Positions 42,561 to 55,460 of a stretch of DNA of 64,000 nucleotides are shown piece by piece. Numbering within the stretch: position 1 is the first letter of the stretch; each line of letters begins with the position of its first letter. The DNA is taken from NCBI GenBank assembly GCA_947683625.1, contig CANTUR010000793.1:5022001-5086000 (forward strand), written 5' to 3'. Made by a program: the position numbers and the translations under genes. The notes below the pieces were generated by a model, which saw only the letters and a list, made by a program, of their open reading frames with translations, was not told the DNA's origin and did not search any database. The DNA is from Mallotus nudiflorus. Taxonomy: Eukaryota > Streptophyta > Magnoliopsida > Malpighiales > Euphorbiaceae.

Positions 42561-43088
42561 GAAAACTCGAAAAAGCTAGTTAACATCGTTAGAAATTCTT
42601 ATTGCCAATTGAATTGATCTTGGAGCAATTCTATCCCTTTTATGTGGTTAAGAATGAGTAGCGTTAAGTTGATAATGCTTGGATGTATGCATTATTATCA
42701 TTAGCTTATGCATTTGAATGTGTAAGTGAAACTATGATGTTTATTTTACAAGCAATAAACATGGTTTAAAATTTATTTTTCTTTTTATACTCTTCTTTTC
42801 AAAAGCTAAATTACATTCATTTCATTTCTTTTCATAAAGGATACTTCATACAATAAAAGCTTGTGTCCTAAATAATAAGTTTTCTAAAGCTTCAAGCTAA
42901 ACATAACCCCTAGAGCTACCTTCACCACTTCCACTTACTTCATTATCACTTTTTAACTAACTCTTGTACTCTTTAATGGTTGAAAAGTCTTGATTTCTAT
43001 AAAGGTGGTCTACTATGACTCTTCTAGGCCATAATTGAGTGCTTGCTTCAATTAAAGACTTAGTGAGTGCACCAATATTTGGGAGATA
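42561..43088 (+). other. 3' untranslated part of the Tat/Ogre remnant
   Basis: AT-rich, no open frame. Follows the tandem units and is cut by the copia LTR that starts at 43089. Confidence 0.4.
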
Positions 43089-43924
43089 ATGTTAGGTTCC
43101 GTGATGCAAAATGTAGTAAAAATTAAAAATTTTAATCACAAAATCCTTTTATAGGATCCATGTAATTTGAGTAAATTGATTAAAAGAGATTTCAAAACTC
43201 ACCAAAATGATTTCAAGGCAAGAAGGTTAAAAGGATGAAAGGGGGTTTACTCTGGTGACACTCTATCTCGAGCTTTTCATATAGATCTTGTTGAATCAAG
43301 ACATCATAAATAAATTCATGCCTTCTATCAATATACACATGAATAGGGTATCCGAAATAGTATAGGTGTGATAACACCTTTTGAAGTCTCACTTTTATTT
43401 TCTCTTTATATGGTTTTTTTTCTATAAAAAAGTAAAAGAAGAAGGAGGAGAATAAGCCTTTCAAAACCCTAGAGAAAGAGACATATTTATAAGCATCTCA
43501 TCTAAGGCTTTTCAAACCCTTTAATTACCAAAACAGTTTCGGTAAGTTTAAACTTTTATTTCTACTTTGATTCTAATAAAAAAATTAGAATTAATTCCTA
43601 TTTAAGATTACACTTACCTTAAATAAATAAGGAAATAAATACATATAAATATATACACATATTTATTTATTTATTCTTTTAGAGAGATAATCATTATGTT
43701 AATTAACCTAAGTCTGCTTTAGAACTATTCTAAGTGTGTGACCCTGTAGGTTCACACAATGTTGGTAGTGGGCCTAAACTTCCCATTTTAGCCCACCATT
43801 CATAAATAGCCTCTAACAAGACATTATAACTACGCAAGTTCTATGAAGGTCGATAATCTGACATAACCTAACACACATTGTGTATTATAGTCATTTTGTC
43901 ACGCAATATCTTAATTAAACATAA

Positions 43925-46413
43925 TGTTAACATAGGTAGTATGTCCTAGAGGCCAATCACATATTTTTACATTGTAAAATCCCAAATGGCAATAAAGAAT
44001 ATTCTTTTATCTAAAGTGTTTATTTAATTGAATATTCACCCATTAGCACAATGTTCAATAAATTTATTATCAAGAGTTAATAATACAGGTGATAGATTTA
44101 TTAGTACATAAATTATAAAATGTTCATAATCAATAAGTTAATATTTGGGTAATATTAATTTAATTATCACCTCTATTTATTCTTCTTAATTAGTATATGA
44201 TATTAATAGTGGGAGGTAGTAAGTCTCATGCTACTTAATATGAAAGATTATAATAGATATGTGGATACTCATGTGATGGGTGGATCGAACATGACGTTAG
44301 ATTTGTGATCGCGAGGATAGTCACTTATAGTCAACGATTGCAATCTATGTCATAATGGTGCATATAGTCCTTTAACCTGAGGTGACATGGTCATCTACAT
44401 TTAAGTGGTTAGGGTTTGTTACAGCTTATATACCTGTGTTAATCACACATGGGTATGTGGCGTGTGGTAGCTCTAGTAGGTTAAATGTAAGGAGGAGTGT
44501 TCAACCAAGATGAGATTCATTGCCTGGAGTGAACCAGGTTAAAATCCTACACTATCTAAGTTCATTCTTGATGAATAAGTTCCTGGCCAGGACAAACATG
44601 ACACATTCTAAAAAAGTTTCAGCGCTAGAAAGGTGTTTCTAATATTCATCATGTTTATCAAGAATTAATACTTAAGATGAGGTCATATGATGTAATTATT
44701 AAAGTTTGATTAGACTATGACTCGAGGCTATATCAGGATCTTCTAATGAAGGGATTTTAATGTATGGTAGTTATGACCAAAGGGTTCATGTGAATCAATA
44801 CATGCATTCATTTTTTATTGGGTAGTTGTGATATCAATGCTAGGGGTGAGAACTAAATGTGAATAATTAGGATTTTCATATTTAGACTTGAAAGGAGTTT
44901 CAAATAATATCAAGTGTTGATATTATCTTCTCATTACCGATTAGATATGAACTTAGTAAGTCACACCTAAAAGAATTTTACCAAATCATCATCAATATTA
45001 ATCTAGTTATTAATTAAAGTGTTTAATCAAATAATTAAGATTAATGGAATTGGATTTATGCTTTAAGCAATAATTCTTGCATATCATGAAATCCAATTCA
45101 AGTAAAAGGTTTAATTATTAATTTATACTTAATTAATATGAGATATTAATTAAGGTATTAAAATTAATAATATATATTATTTCTAATTGGACTTGGATTA
45201 ATAGCCCAAGTTGTTTGGGCCTAGGCCCAAAAGGGTTTTAGACTTAAGATTAATTCAAAATTTTGAGAAAGCCCATTGACCTAATCCAAGCCCATTTATT
45301 AAATGGATTTGAGATTGGGCCAAGTGTTGGCCTAATTACTAAGCCTAAATCCATGTGAACATGACTTGGTCAAAATTTGTCATGTTAGGCATGCCTTATC
45401 CTTTTTGTGTATAATGTTGACTATGGGCATGATAAATATTAAGCTTAGCTTATTAGACGTGTCATTTTAGGCATATATTATCTTTTGTGTGTATAAATTT
45501 GATAAAGGAAAATATAAAGATTAGGGTACATGATTAAGTGTAGAGAATGTATGTAGAGATATAAATGAGATGTATTAATTCTTTACATAATTCTTGGTGC
45601 GCTAGATAAGTATATAAGTTCTATACTTATCATGATGAGTTGTACACTCATCATGTGATAAGGTTTTTCTCTATATTATATATTTATAACCTAAGATATG
45701 TTTATAAGGTTAGACACTTTGTGTAGAGACACACAAAATGAGAGAAATACATACACAAAATAAACCCTAAGCGTTCTTGCAAGGTGATTAAATTTGTGCA
45801 AGTTTTGTGAAGGTCATTAAAGAGGCTACTTGCAACTAATCTAATCTAAGCAAAAAGGTGATTTGGTGGAGCTTTGGTGTTTTAAGCTAGAGGCCTAACA
45901 CTTGGGAGGCTAAGCAATTGATTTAAAAGTTGAACCAAAGAATCCAAAGCTTATAGAATACTTGTGGTTTACATCAAAGTTATGAAATTATAAGTATTCT
46001 TAAACTTAGATTTCCTAGGTTGTTGTTTTACATATATTGATGTGTAGTTTAGCTATATGTAAAATGCAAAATGGATATATAGAAATGGAAATCTTCATGT
46101 GATGAAGGGTTATACAAGTGAAATTTTTAAAATTTCACCTTATCTAAGGCATGTGCTCACCACACTTTATTATTGTATAACCGTGTCCTTTCAATGGTAT
46201 CAAAGCAAAGGATAGTAGCGCATAATGATGTAGTGCATAAGATGCATGGACTATCCAATTCTTGGGAACTCTCACGCGTTATCGTGTAATGAAGTGTGGC
46301 TCTTTGCCCAAGAGCCCAAGTGTTGTGTGCTTTGATAGGTATATGTGGATGTCACCTTATAAGATAAGATCAAGTCCATACAGGTGATTCATTCACCCCA
46401 CTGTTCCCTTTCA
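43925..46413 (+). mobile_element. 2.49-kb non-coding LTR-type insertion with PBS
   Basis: Flanked by CATAA at 43920-43924 and 46414-46418, so it is a discrete insertion in the copia LTR. It starts TGTTAAC; at 46189-46193 there is 'tttca', then one base, then TGGTATCAAAGC, a tRNA-Met-type PBS. Hence 43925-46193 reads as a 2.27-kb 5' LTR. Only 220 bases remain to the right end, which also finishes 'ccctttca'. No open frame is present. It could be a LARD-like derivative, or an element whose interior and most of its 3' LTR are deleted. Confidence 0.7.
46195..46206 (+). other. tRNA-Met-type primer-binding site
   Basis: 'tggtatcaaagc' one base after 'tgtcctttca'. It fixes the 3' edge of the LTR and the plus orientation of the insertion. 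Confidence 0.8.
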
Positions 46414-47153
46414 CATAAGGCATGGTTTATGTCATCTTTATATAGTCCAATCATGTTATTTCTCGATTTTAAGTAGACTGATACTGATAACTCTTTATCT
46501 GGTATATATAACTCTTTATCAACTCATTCTAGCATGGCCATGCATATCTCTTCAGTTTAACTTATCAAGGGGCTCATAGATATCTTCTCAAAATAATTGA
46601 GGGACAAATTCTTTCTCAATCACTCACATTCCTTACATAACTCATTTTATATCTAATCACAACCTATTTTACTATCTAGTTAAAGATAATGTAAGAATGT
46701 GTCAAAATACAAAACTTATAACCATGGTGATTTCAAGTCAAAGGACTGAAATAATACTAATATGATGAGAATTAATTATGACAATTATCCATATAGTATT
46801 CTTATAGTGGGCCGATTTAGTACATTATTTTTCTAAATATGTACCTATGAGTTTGACTTAATATTTCATATACATGATCAGTAAAACATAATCATCAGTC
46901 AACCTCATATTAGTCTTTATTCATTATTGTTCCCATAACAATGATCAACTATGGATATTTTATATTAGAATTCAAGTATCACCTAAGAGTTTTATTATCA
47001 AGTCACATACTTGGTGATCTTAAGTAGAATTAACTAATAAAGGAACATTTTTAGAATTAGCCAGTAATAATGAAAATGCCTCTTTAATAATAAAAAATAA
47101 ATATGACAAAGTCAAAGTATGGTCATTACATAATTGGTTTAGGGCATACAACT

Positions 47154-48593
47154 AATATATAAGGCATATAAGTAGGATGTTATTTCACTTCTTATTGTCT
47201 TGAAATCCTTGGGGGATGATATTAAGAGCATTGCCTCAATCCCACAAGAGCTATATAGGTGTGAAAACTCCTTGAGCATTCATCGTAGAAATTCTACCAA
47301 GGGCAAACCCATTAAACATCCTTCTCACCCAAACTATACATCCAAACCACCCATTCTTCTTTTTTGTTAAACCTACTAAAATTCTCCGTCTTAAAAAGTG
47401 ATTAGGCCCATAATTTATTGCAAGATTAGGGGGCATCACTACCTTAAGCTTCTTCATAAGCCAAACTTTTATAACACAAACATAAAACCACATTAGAGTG
47501 AGACAAAGTGCAAAATCGGATATCCTAATGAAATTTGGCTATTAGAACTTGAAATTTAGCCATTCTTGCCTTTCAAATTGATTGTCTGAGTGGCAAATCC
47601 GGTTGTTCATGCATGAAATCTAGCAATTCATCTCTAATGCACAAAAATCAACCTTTGCCTGCAAAACCAACACACTTCTACCAAACTGAGCACTCTTATT
47701 GACCTTAGCATTGTCCAAACTAATCAAAGTCTCCGTTAAAATCACTGAAGCAACCAATTTTAGTGTCAGATTCATCTTAACATTGATTTGACTTAAAATA
47801 GACAACACATTTCCATCCATAAGCCATAATGTGCTCTTTCACATCCAAAGAGATAGTAGCCAAATATAATGATCCCAATGATAGTAATTGCATTGGAAGA
47901 ACTAGGATTAGATTGAAGCATATACAACCACTAAGTCAAGATCCAATATAGCCATCTCTTATTATGGAAATATCTTTACACCTAAAATTATTGAGAATTC
48001 TTCTAAAGTGGGGGGCATAGCTCCATTTCTCTAATCCGAAACATATAGAGAGTAGGATCCCAAAAGATGAGAGCACTATAAAGGAAACCATAGTCAAGCT
48101 TTAGGTTCAATAAGAACTTAACATGATAGAGGTTATATTTCTTAAGGGGTAACCAATTTTTCATTTGTGAGATTGTTGATGAAACTTTTGAACAAGAGAT
48201 TTAGTGTTTTTAATGCTTATTGTGGTTAAAAAAAAAAGAGCTTGAAGAGACTAGAAGTGTAGTGAATGCTAGGGGATAAGGAGATGGATGCTTTTTGCAT
48301 GACAAAAAGGATGAATTTATAATCAAAATAAAATCTTGGGGTTACTTTTTACCTATTGGGTAAACTTTCAATGTCCTTTAGTCATTAACCAATGTAAGGG
48401 ACCAAAAAATAAGATTTAATCTCATTGGTTGAATGTAGATTGTGTAGGGACCATAAGATGACTAGGATCTTATCCACACCCATGTCTCTATCGAGGACCA
48501 AATTGCAAAATTTTTAAATACTTTTGTTTATTTCCTTTAACCCTAAATTTTTGTTCATTACCCTTTGTCATGTGTTGTCCAATTTTTCTTATG
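47154..48593. other. No recognisable gene
   Basis: The only open frames are short minus-strand ones (47251-47493, 80 codons; 47620-47820, 66 codons) with no family resemblance I can name. It may be decayed transposon or leftover Tat 3' sequence interrupted by the solo LTR. Confidence 0.4.
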
Positions 48594-49489
48594 ACTTTGA
48601 GACAATATCAGTGTGATATTGGGGCATACAGGCTAAGGCAACCATTTACCACAATATTATTGATGTGAGAGTGTCTGCTTGAATAGGCCTTGTATATAGG
48701 AGTCACCATCCGACTTTATTAGGAAATGGAAAATGAAAGAGGACTCACTTTCTTAACCAAAAATTTTGAGTTTGAGGGGTAGGAGTTACTTATCCCTTTT
48801 CTTATTACACATTACTTATTTATTGATTACTTTACCCTAGTTTTGGTTTAATGATGCAATTACCACATATTTGATTGTTAATCAATTTAAATAACATTGG
48901 AAATGGAAATGAAATAAAGAATAATTGGATTTGGGGTGCAAACACTACAAGATAAACAAATATTCACCAATTATGACCAATCAATTAAATAATATTACTA
49001 GCAGATAAGCACACAGCAAATAGCATACAAGCATGCAAGAAATCAAAATAAACACACAAATAAACAAAATAAAAAGAGGGGAAAAGGGATTAAGGATTAT
49101 AACCCTTAAAGAAACCCTATTCTAATAAATACATTCAAAATAGAAAATAAAGAGGGAATCGGGATTAAGGATTACATTGCCTTGGGAAATTCCCTATTCT
49201 ATTAACTACATCAAAAAATAAAAAGAAATAGAAGGAAAACTCATATTCTAATTAACCTACAAAACAAATGTTAGTCTTCACACACATGCAAGCACACATC
49301 ACATTTAGTGCAATTTTATAAATATTTCATTCATTCATATGATAAGAGAAAGAAGAGTAATTAAAATTACAAGAACAATTAAACAAATAAACAAAGAGCA
49401 ATTAAACAAATAAACAAACAAATATGCTAATGAAAATGTATGATGTAAGATTCTAGAATTTAGATATTTTGGTGCAAAGTTGTGATTTT

Positions 49490-51240
49490 TATTATAAAAA
49501 TAGAATTTTATGACAAGGAAAGTATGAGGAAATTAAAATGGAGGAATAAAAAATAACGAAAATAGTAAAATGATAAAAATAACAAAAATAATAAAAATGC
49601 CATTTTCACCACAAAAATTGTGTGGGGGGGGGGGGGGGAATTAAATTAAAAGAATAGAAATATCAAGAGTAATAAAAATAATAAAAAAGATGAAAATGCA
49701 ATTAATAATAATAAAAGTAATAAAATGCAATCAAAAATAATAAAAGTGATAAATATGCTATTTTTACCGTAAATATGTGGACTTTATGATAAAAGTAACA
49801 AATTTATCAAAAAAGGAAGTAAAAAATAATGAAAAATAATAAAAATGAAATTTTTACCATAAAAATATGAAGAAAAAATTCAACAAAAAAAGAAAATGAG
49901 CAATTAATATAATAAAATTGATAAAATTGTAATTTTTACCATAAAAATCTGAATAACAAATTTAACAAAAAAGAAAGTAAGCAATTAATATAATAAAAGT
50001 GATAAAAATGTATTTTTACCGTACAAATGAAAACTTTACGATAAAAATAGCAAATTTATAAAAAATAATAATAATAATAAAAATGCAATTAATATAATAA
50101 AAATGATAAAAATGCAATTTTTGCCATAAAAATGTAAACTTTATGATAAAAATAACAAATTCATTAAAATAAAAAGTAAAAAAAATAAAAATACAATTAA
50201 TACAATAAAAATGATAAAAATAAAATTTTGACCATAAAAAAATGAATTTTATGATAAAAATAACAAATTTTCCAAAATCGGAAATAAAAAGAATAAACAT
50301 GCAAATAAAATAATAAAAATGCCCTTTTTTTCCAAAAAAAAAATGTTTACGATAAAAATTGCAAATTTATATAAAAAAGAAAATAAAAATAATAAAAATG
50401 TAATTAATATAAAAAAAATAATAAAAATATAATTTTTACCATAAAAATATAAACTTTATGATAAAAATAGCAAATTTATCAAAACAAAAATAATAAAAAT
50501 GCAGTTAATATAATAAAAAATATAATTTTTACTATAAAAATATGAACTTTATGATTAAAATAACAAATTTATAAAAAAAGAAAATAAAAATAATAAAAAT
50601 GCAAATAAAATTATAAAAATTATAAAACTTCCATTTTTTTCATAAAAATGTGAACTTTATGATAAAAAATACAAATTTATCCAAAAAGAAATGAAAATAA
50701 TAAAAATGATACAAATGCAATTTTTACCATAAAAATATGAACTTTATGATAAAAATAGCAAATTTATCAAATAGGATAATAATAATAACAAAAAAATGTA
50801 ATAGAAATGATAAAAATACTATTTTTACTACAAAAATATGAACTTCATGATAAAAATGGCAAATTTATCAAAAAGGAAAATAAAAATAACAAAAATAATA
50901 AGAATGCAATAAAAATAGCAAAAATAATAAAAAAAATGCCATTTTTGCCATAAAAATATGAACTTTATGATAAAAATAGCAAATTTATAAAAAAGGAAAA
51001 TAAAAAAATAAAAAATATATTAAAAATGCAATTTTTACCTTACAAATATGAAATTTTTGATAAAAATTACAAATTTATCAAAAAGAAAAAGAAAAAGAAA
51101 AATAACAAAAATAATAAAAATTCAATAAAAATAGCAAAAATGATAAAAAAAATTAAAGTTTTACCACAAAAATATGAATTTTATGATAAACATGGCAAAT
51201 TTGTAAAAAAATAAAATAAAATAAATGAAAATGCAATAAT
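49490..51240 (+). repeat. AT-rich tandem array, about 100-bp unit
   Basis: About 15 diverged units share 'ttaccataaaaatatgaactt', 'tatgataaaaatagcaaattta' and 'aataataaaaatgcaat'. Unit starts recur at about 50034, 50136, 50238, 50343, 50452, 50545, 50651, 50739, 50837, 50962, 51050 and 51178. A 15-16 base G run sits at about 49623-49638. Long Ile/Phe-rich or Lys-rich frames here are artefacts. Confidence 0.85.
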
Positions 51241-51809
51241 AATAATAATGATGCTACCTTTAACACCAAAATACCCATTTTATATATAAAAAGGGAAAAA
51301 GATGCAAAAATGATGAAAATTAATAAATAATACAAAAATGATACAAACACTCTCAGAATTACTTGAACTACCCGCTTCTTCAACATATCTTATTCTAAAC
51401 TTCAAAAATCACCACAAGATCTCAAATTCATCATAACATAATAAATAATTAAAAATAAAATGCAAAAATGATAAAAAAAATGGAGGAAAAGAGTTTGAGA
51501 AGAAGAGAATTATTATGCAAATGCAAATTTTAATTAAAATAGTTTGAAGATCCTTAGAATGACTGGGTGATTACCCTAGATACGTGCTTTGACAAAGATG
51601 ATGATTGGTTTGGTAAAATGAGTACTAAATGATCCCAAAAAGAAGTAGAAAATTGGGTTTTTAGTGTTTGAGTAAGGTCTCCAATAGTAGTTCACCTTGA
51701 TTAGTAAGGGTTTGAGGTCAAAAATCAATCTGAAAATTATCCTTTTTCTCTCTAAAAAAAGTGTTTTTTTTTGTCTCCCCAAAATAGTCAAAAATTAGAT
51801 TTTTATAGA

Positions 51810-51961
51810 CCCAAGGCCTAACCCATGGGTGTGGGTCATTAACCCACGAGTGTGGGTTGTGACCCCCGTATATGGGTCAAGGCCTTGACCCACAGGTGTA
51901 GGTCATTAACCTATATGTATGGGTTAGCCAACCTATACTCATAGGTCAAGCTGACCCATGG
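51810..51961. repeat. Cluster of short palindromic 'acccac/gtgggt' motifs
   Basis: 'acccatgggtgtgggt', 'acccacgagtgtgggt', 'gacccccgtatatgggtc', 'gacccacaggtgtaggtc', 'aacctatatgtatgggtt' and 'cctatactcatagg' follow one another, each an inverted pair about 16-18 bases long. A reduced version is at 61700-61735 and a related motif at 63185-63200. Confidence 0.75.
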
Positions 51962-51967
51962 GCTTTC

Positions 51968-53473
51968 TATTGGGTTTCGTGATTTAAAACGTAGCGGAAA
52001 TTAAAACTTTTAACCACAAACCTGAACCTGGATCCAAGTAATTCGATTAATTGATTTAAAACTAGGGTTTTCAAATCTTACCACAAATGCAGAAGAGGCA
52101 GGATTTTTGGAAGGTAGAGAGGAGGTTCACTCTGATGACACCTTACTTGAGCTTTTGATTTTGGTAGATCGGATCAAGATGTCTCTAAAAGAATTCGTCC
52201 TGCACAAGTGTCCACACGAATAACCCTTGATTAAAATGAAAACTTTGTGTGCTAGCACTTCTCTTGATTTCTCACAAATTAAGAACAAAAAAATACTATG
52301 CGTTTTAGTTTTTCTAAAAGGAAAAAAACAAATTTTGGTGGCTAATAATTGAGTTAGTAAAACCCTAGAGAATATAACATATTTATAGATTTCTAATTAG
52401 GGTTTCATTTACCAAAACAACTTTTGCAATTTCTCAATTATTATTATTCTGATTTTATTTAAAATTAAATTAGATATAATATTCTATTTATTTAAGATAA
52501 TCTTTACCTTAAATAAATACACTATTTATTTATTTCCATAGAGCATATTTGGGCTTCTCAAACCCATATCCGTTTTTGGGCCTGTTCTAAGTGTGTGACC
52601 CTTTAGGTTCACATAAAATTGGCAATGGGCCTTAAATCTCTATTTAAGCCTACAAGTCATAAGTGGCCTCTAGCAAGACATTATGACTACCCAAGTCATG
52701 TAAAGTCAATAATCCGTCATAACCTAATTTATAATAAATATTGTATTCCCTTTGTCACATGATATCTTGATTGAATATAAGGCATAGTTTCTATCATCCT
52801 TATATAATTCAATCATACTATTTCTTGACTCTAATTGACTGAGAATGATAACTCTTTATTAATTCACTTTAGCATGGCCATGCATTGGCCTCAGTCTATC
52901 TTATCAAGGGGCCCATAGATATCTTACTCAGATTAAATGAGGGACAAATTCATTCTCAATCATTCACATTCCTCACATAACTCATTTCATATCTAACAAA
53001 AATCTATTTAATCATCATGTTAAAGACAATGTTAGATTGTGTAAATTTATATAATAGTTATGTAGAAATCCATGATAATTTCAAGGTCAAAGGACTAAAT
53101 CAATATTATTATTATGAGAATTACTTATGACAATTATCTATGTAGTATTCTCATGATGGGTCAATCTAGTACATTATTTCCCAACTAAATACTTATGAGT
53201 TGACTTAATATCTCATATTCATGATTAGTAAAACATAATCATCAATCAACATCATACTAGCCATAACATATTGTTATAACTAGGGATAATTTGAATAGAA
53301 CTCATATTTAATCTAAAGGTTTTACTATCAAGTCACATACTTGATGACCTTAGTAAGAATTGACTATTTAAGTAATTACATAACACAAAATGATAATAAA
53401 AAATTCCATTAAATAAAATGATAAAGCCAAAAACATGGTTATATATGATTGACTTAGTGCATATCACTAACAA
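51968..53473 (-). repeat. 3' LTR of the decayed copia
   Basis: 1506 bp. The plus strand starts 'tattgggtttcgtg' and ends 'cactaaca'. On the minus strand this reads TGTTAGTG to CCCAATA, with the usual TG..CA reduced to TG..TA. Contains no open frame of interest. Confidence 0.9.
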
Positions 53474-53483
53474 TCTCCCACTT
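53474..53483 (-). other. Polypurine tract of the decayed copia
   Basis: The minus strand reads 'aagtgggaga' directly before the 3' LTR. Confidence 0.75.
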
Positions 53484-53499
53484 GCACTAGGCCCAATCT

Positions 53500-54059
53500 A
53501 TATTAAAACTAATACCCATGGACTTAGTATGACTCTTATGCTTAGGCTGTGGAAGAGGCTTAGTTAGTGGATCAGCAACATTATCATTTATGGGTACTCT
53601 GTAAATCTTTAAGTCTCCTCTCTTAATGATTTCTTAAATGATATGATAACGCCTGAGTATGTGTTTGGATCTCTAATGTGATTTGGGCTCCTTAGCTTGA
53701 GCTATAGCTCTATTATTATCACAATATAAGTTCACTAAATCTAATATACTAGGAATAACACCTAGTCCAGTTATGAACTTCTTGATCCAAACAACCTCCT
53801 TAGCTGCTTCTGAGGCAGCTGTATACTCAGCTTTTATTGTAGAATCAGCAACGGTGTCTTGATTGGAACTCCTCCAGCTCACTGCACCTCCATTCAAATA
53901 AAACACATAACCTAAATGTGATAAAAAATCATCCTTGTTAATTTGGAAGCTGGCATCTGTGTAACCATTTACAACTAGCTCATCTTCCTTACCACCATAT
54001 AGTAAAAATGCATCCTTAGCTCTTCTTAAGTACTTAAGGATATTTTTTACTGCTGTCAA
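53500..54059 (-). pseudogene. Copia RNase H remnant
   Basis: 128 codons are open (54059-53673): VNGYTDASFQINKDD with the first catalytic Asp, GGAVSWRSSNQDTVADSTIK, KAEYTAASEAAKEVVWIKKF with the Glu, and LYCDNNRAIAQAKEPKSH with an Asp. A TAG follows where Gln (CAG) is expected, and the same frame continues with RSKHILRRYH. RNase H degrades the RNA template. The tail of pol runs down to about 53500. Confidence 0.85.
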
Positions 54060-54215
54060 GTGACTTTCACCTGGGTCTAACTAGTATCTGCTCGTTATGC
54101 TTAAGGCATATGAAACATCAAGTTGAGTACACAACATTGCATATATGATAGATCCAATAGTAGAAGCATATGGAATCTTACTCATGCGGTCTCGCACATC
54201 TTGTGTCATAAGACA

Positions 54216-55307
54216 CTAAGTCTTACTGAGACTAATGCCATGTGACATTGGCAAGAATCCTCTTTTAGAGTCTTGCATGCTAAACATGTTCAATACCTTA
54301 TTAATGTAAGTGCTCTGACTTAGGCCAACAAGCCTTTTAGATCTATCTATATAGATCTTGATGCCTAATATATAAGCAGCTTCACCTAAGTATTTTATTG
54401 AAAAATAATTCCCTAACCATGATTTAACATTTTGTAAAATAGGGATATCATTTCCAATGAGTAGTATGTCATCAACATACAACACTAAAAACACAATTGC
54501 GCTCCCACTAACCTTCTTGTAAACACAAGGTTCATTTTCATTCTTAATGAAACCAAACTCTTTGACTACTTCATTAAAATGAAGATTCCAACTCTGAGAT
54601 GCTTGCTTCAGTCCATAAATGGACTTTTGAAGCTTACATACCTTTCCATAATTCTTAGGATTGATAAAACCCTTTAGTTGTGCCATGTACACATCCTCAA
54701 GTAGGTTTCCATTAAGAAACGTTGTTTTGACATCCATTTGCCATATCTCATAATCATAGTATGCAGCTATAGCAAGGAGAATTCGAATAGATTTCAGCAT
54801 AGCAACTAGTGAAAAGGTTTCATCATAGTCTATACCATATGTTTGTTTGAAACCTTTTGCAACCAATCTTGCCTGAAAGCTATGCATATTGCCATCCATG
54901 TTTGTTTTCTTTTTAAAAACCCATTTGCATCCAATAGTTTTTAAGCCATTAGTTAGGTCAATCAAGGTCCAAACTTGATTATCATACATGGATTGCATTT
55001 CTGATTTCATGGCTTCTAGCCATTTCTCAGAGTCAGGACTATTTATGGCCTCTTGATAGGATGTGGGCTCACTTTGATCCACAATCAACACATCATTATC
55101 ATTAGTTATGAGAAATCCATATCTCATTAGGATTTGATGTGTCCTACCAGACCTCCTTGGGCCTTCTGGTACTTGTGCAGGTCTAATAGTTACTTGTTGA
55201 TCCAGCTGAAGTTCCATACTTGGTACAATGCTATTTTGTGGGTCTTGGATTTTATCAAGTTGGACTATGCTCCTATTAGATCCTTTGGAAATAAATTCTC
55301 TTTCCAA
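54216..55307 (-). pseudogene. Copia reverse transcriptase remnant
   Basis: 363 codons are open. The integrase-RT linker (RRSGRTHQILMRYGFLI, about residues 50-66) leads into RT: WTLIDLTNGLKTIGCKWVF, FQARLVAKGFKQTYGIDYDE, YEIWQMDVKTTFLNG, then SIYGLKQASQSWNLHFN. The catalytic box VLYVDDILLIG follows at about residue 275, then LGEAAYILGIKIYIDRSK. The RT core is intact, but the frame stops at about 54216 before RNase H and has a break upstream at about 55320 (stop where the frame should join integrase). Typical of Tork/TAR-type copia. Isolated from start signals, so not expressed as a polyprotein. Confidence 0.9.
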
Positions 55308-55460
55308 AAATACACCATTTCAATCAATAAACACTTTATTCTCAGAAGTATTGTAAAAATAATATCCTTTAGTTTCTTTAAGATATCCCACAAAAAGGCA
55401 TTTATTAAATTTGGGTGCTAGTTTATCTGAGATTTGATGCTTCACATAAGCATCACATCC

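Larger units (their letters stand above)
43089..47153 (-). mobile_element. Probable solo copia LTR, split by another insertion
   Basis: 43089-43924 and 46414-47153 together are about 1.57 kb and align along their length with the LTR at 51968-53473 (same 'ttaggttccgtgat' start, 'ctcgagcttt' block, 'ttaggttcacac' block and 'cttatcaaggggc(c/t)catagatatctt' block). It begins TGTTAGG and ends AACTAATA. Flanking 5-mers GATAA and TATAA agree at four of five bases. No internal coding region adjoins it, so it looks like a solo LTR of the same family as the element at 51968-60158. A minus-strand 83-codon frame (43213-43464) is LTR sequence. Confidence 0.75.
48594..51967 (+). repeat. Old dispersed repeat X (left of the nested copia)
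   Basis: The first 180 bases match 1-181 in inverted orientation. 50900-51967, then 60159-60350 after the copia, matches 60970-61945 as one continuous sequence ('accaaa(a/g)tacccattttatata', 'gattaccctagatac', 'cccatgggctt'). It is non-coding and AT-rich. The direct-repeat arrangement suggests an old LTR element's ends or a tandem pair, but terminal motifs could not be fixed. Confidence 0.7.

Noticed and set aside
47251..47820. Two short minus-strand frames as a host gene
   Set aside because: No recognisable domain, splice structure or neighbouring exons; could be chance.
49490..51240. CRISPR-like array
   Set aside because: Units are diverged direct repeats of about 100 bases without distinct spacers, in a plant nuclear context.
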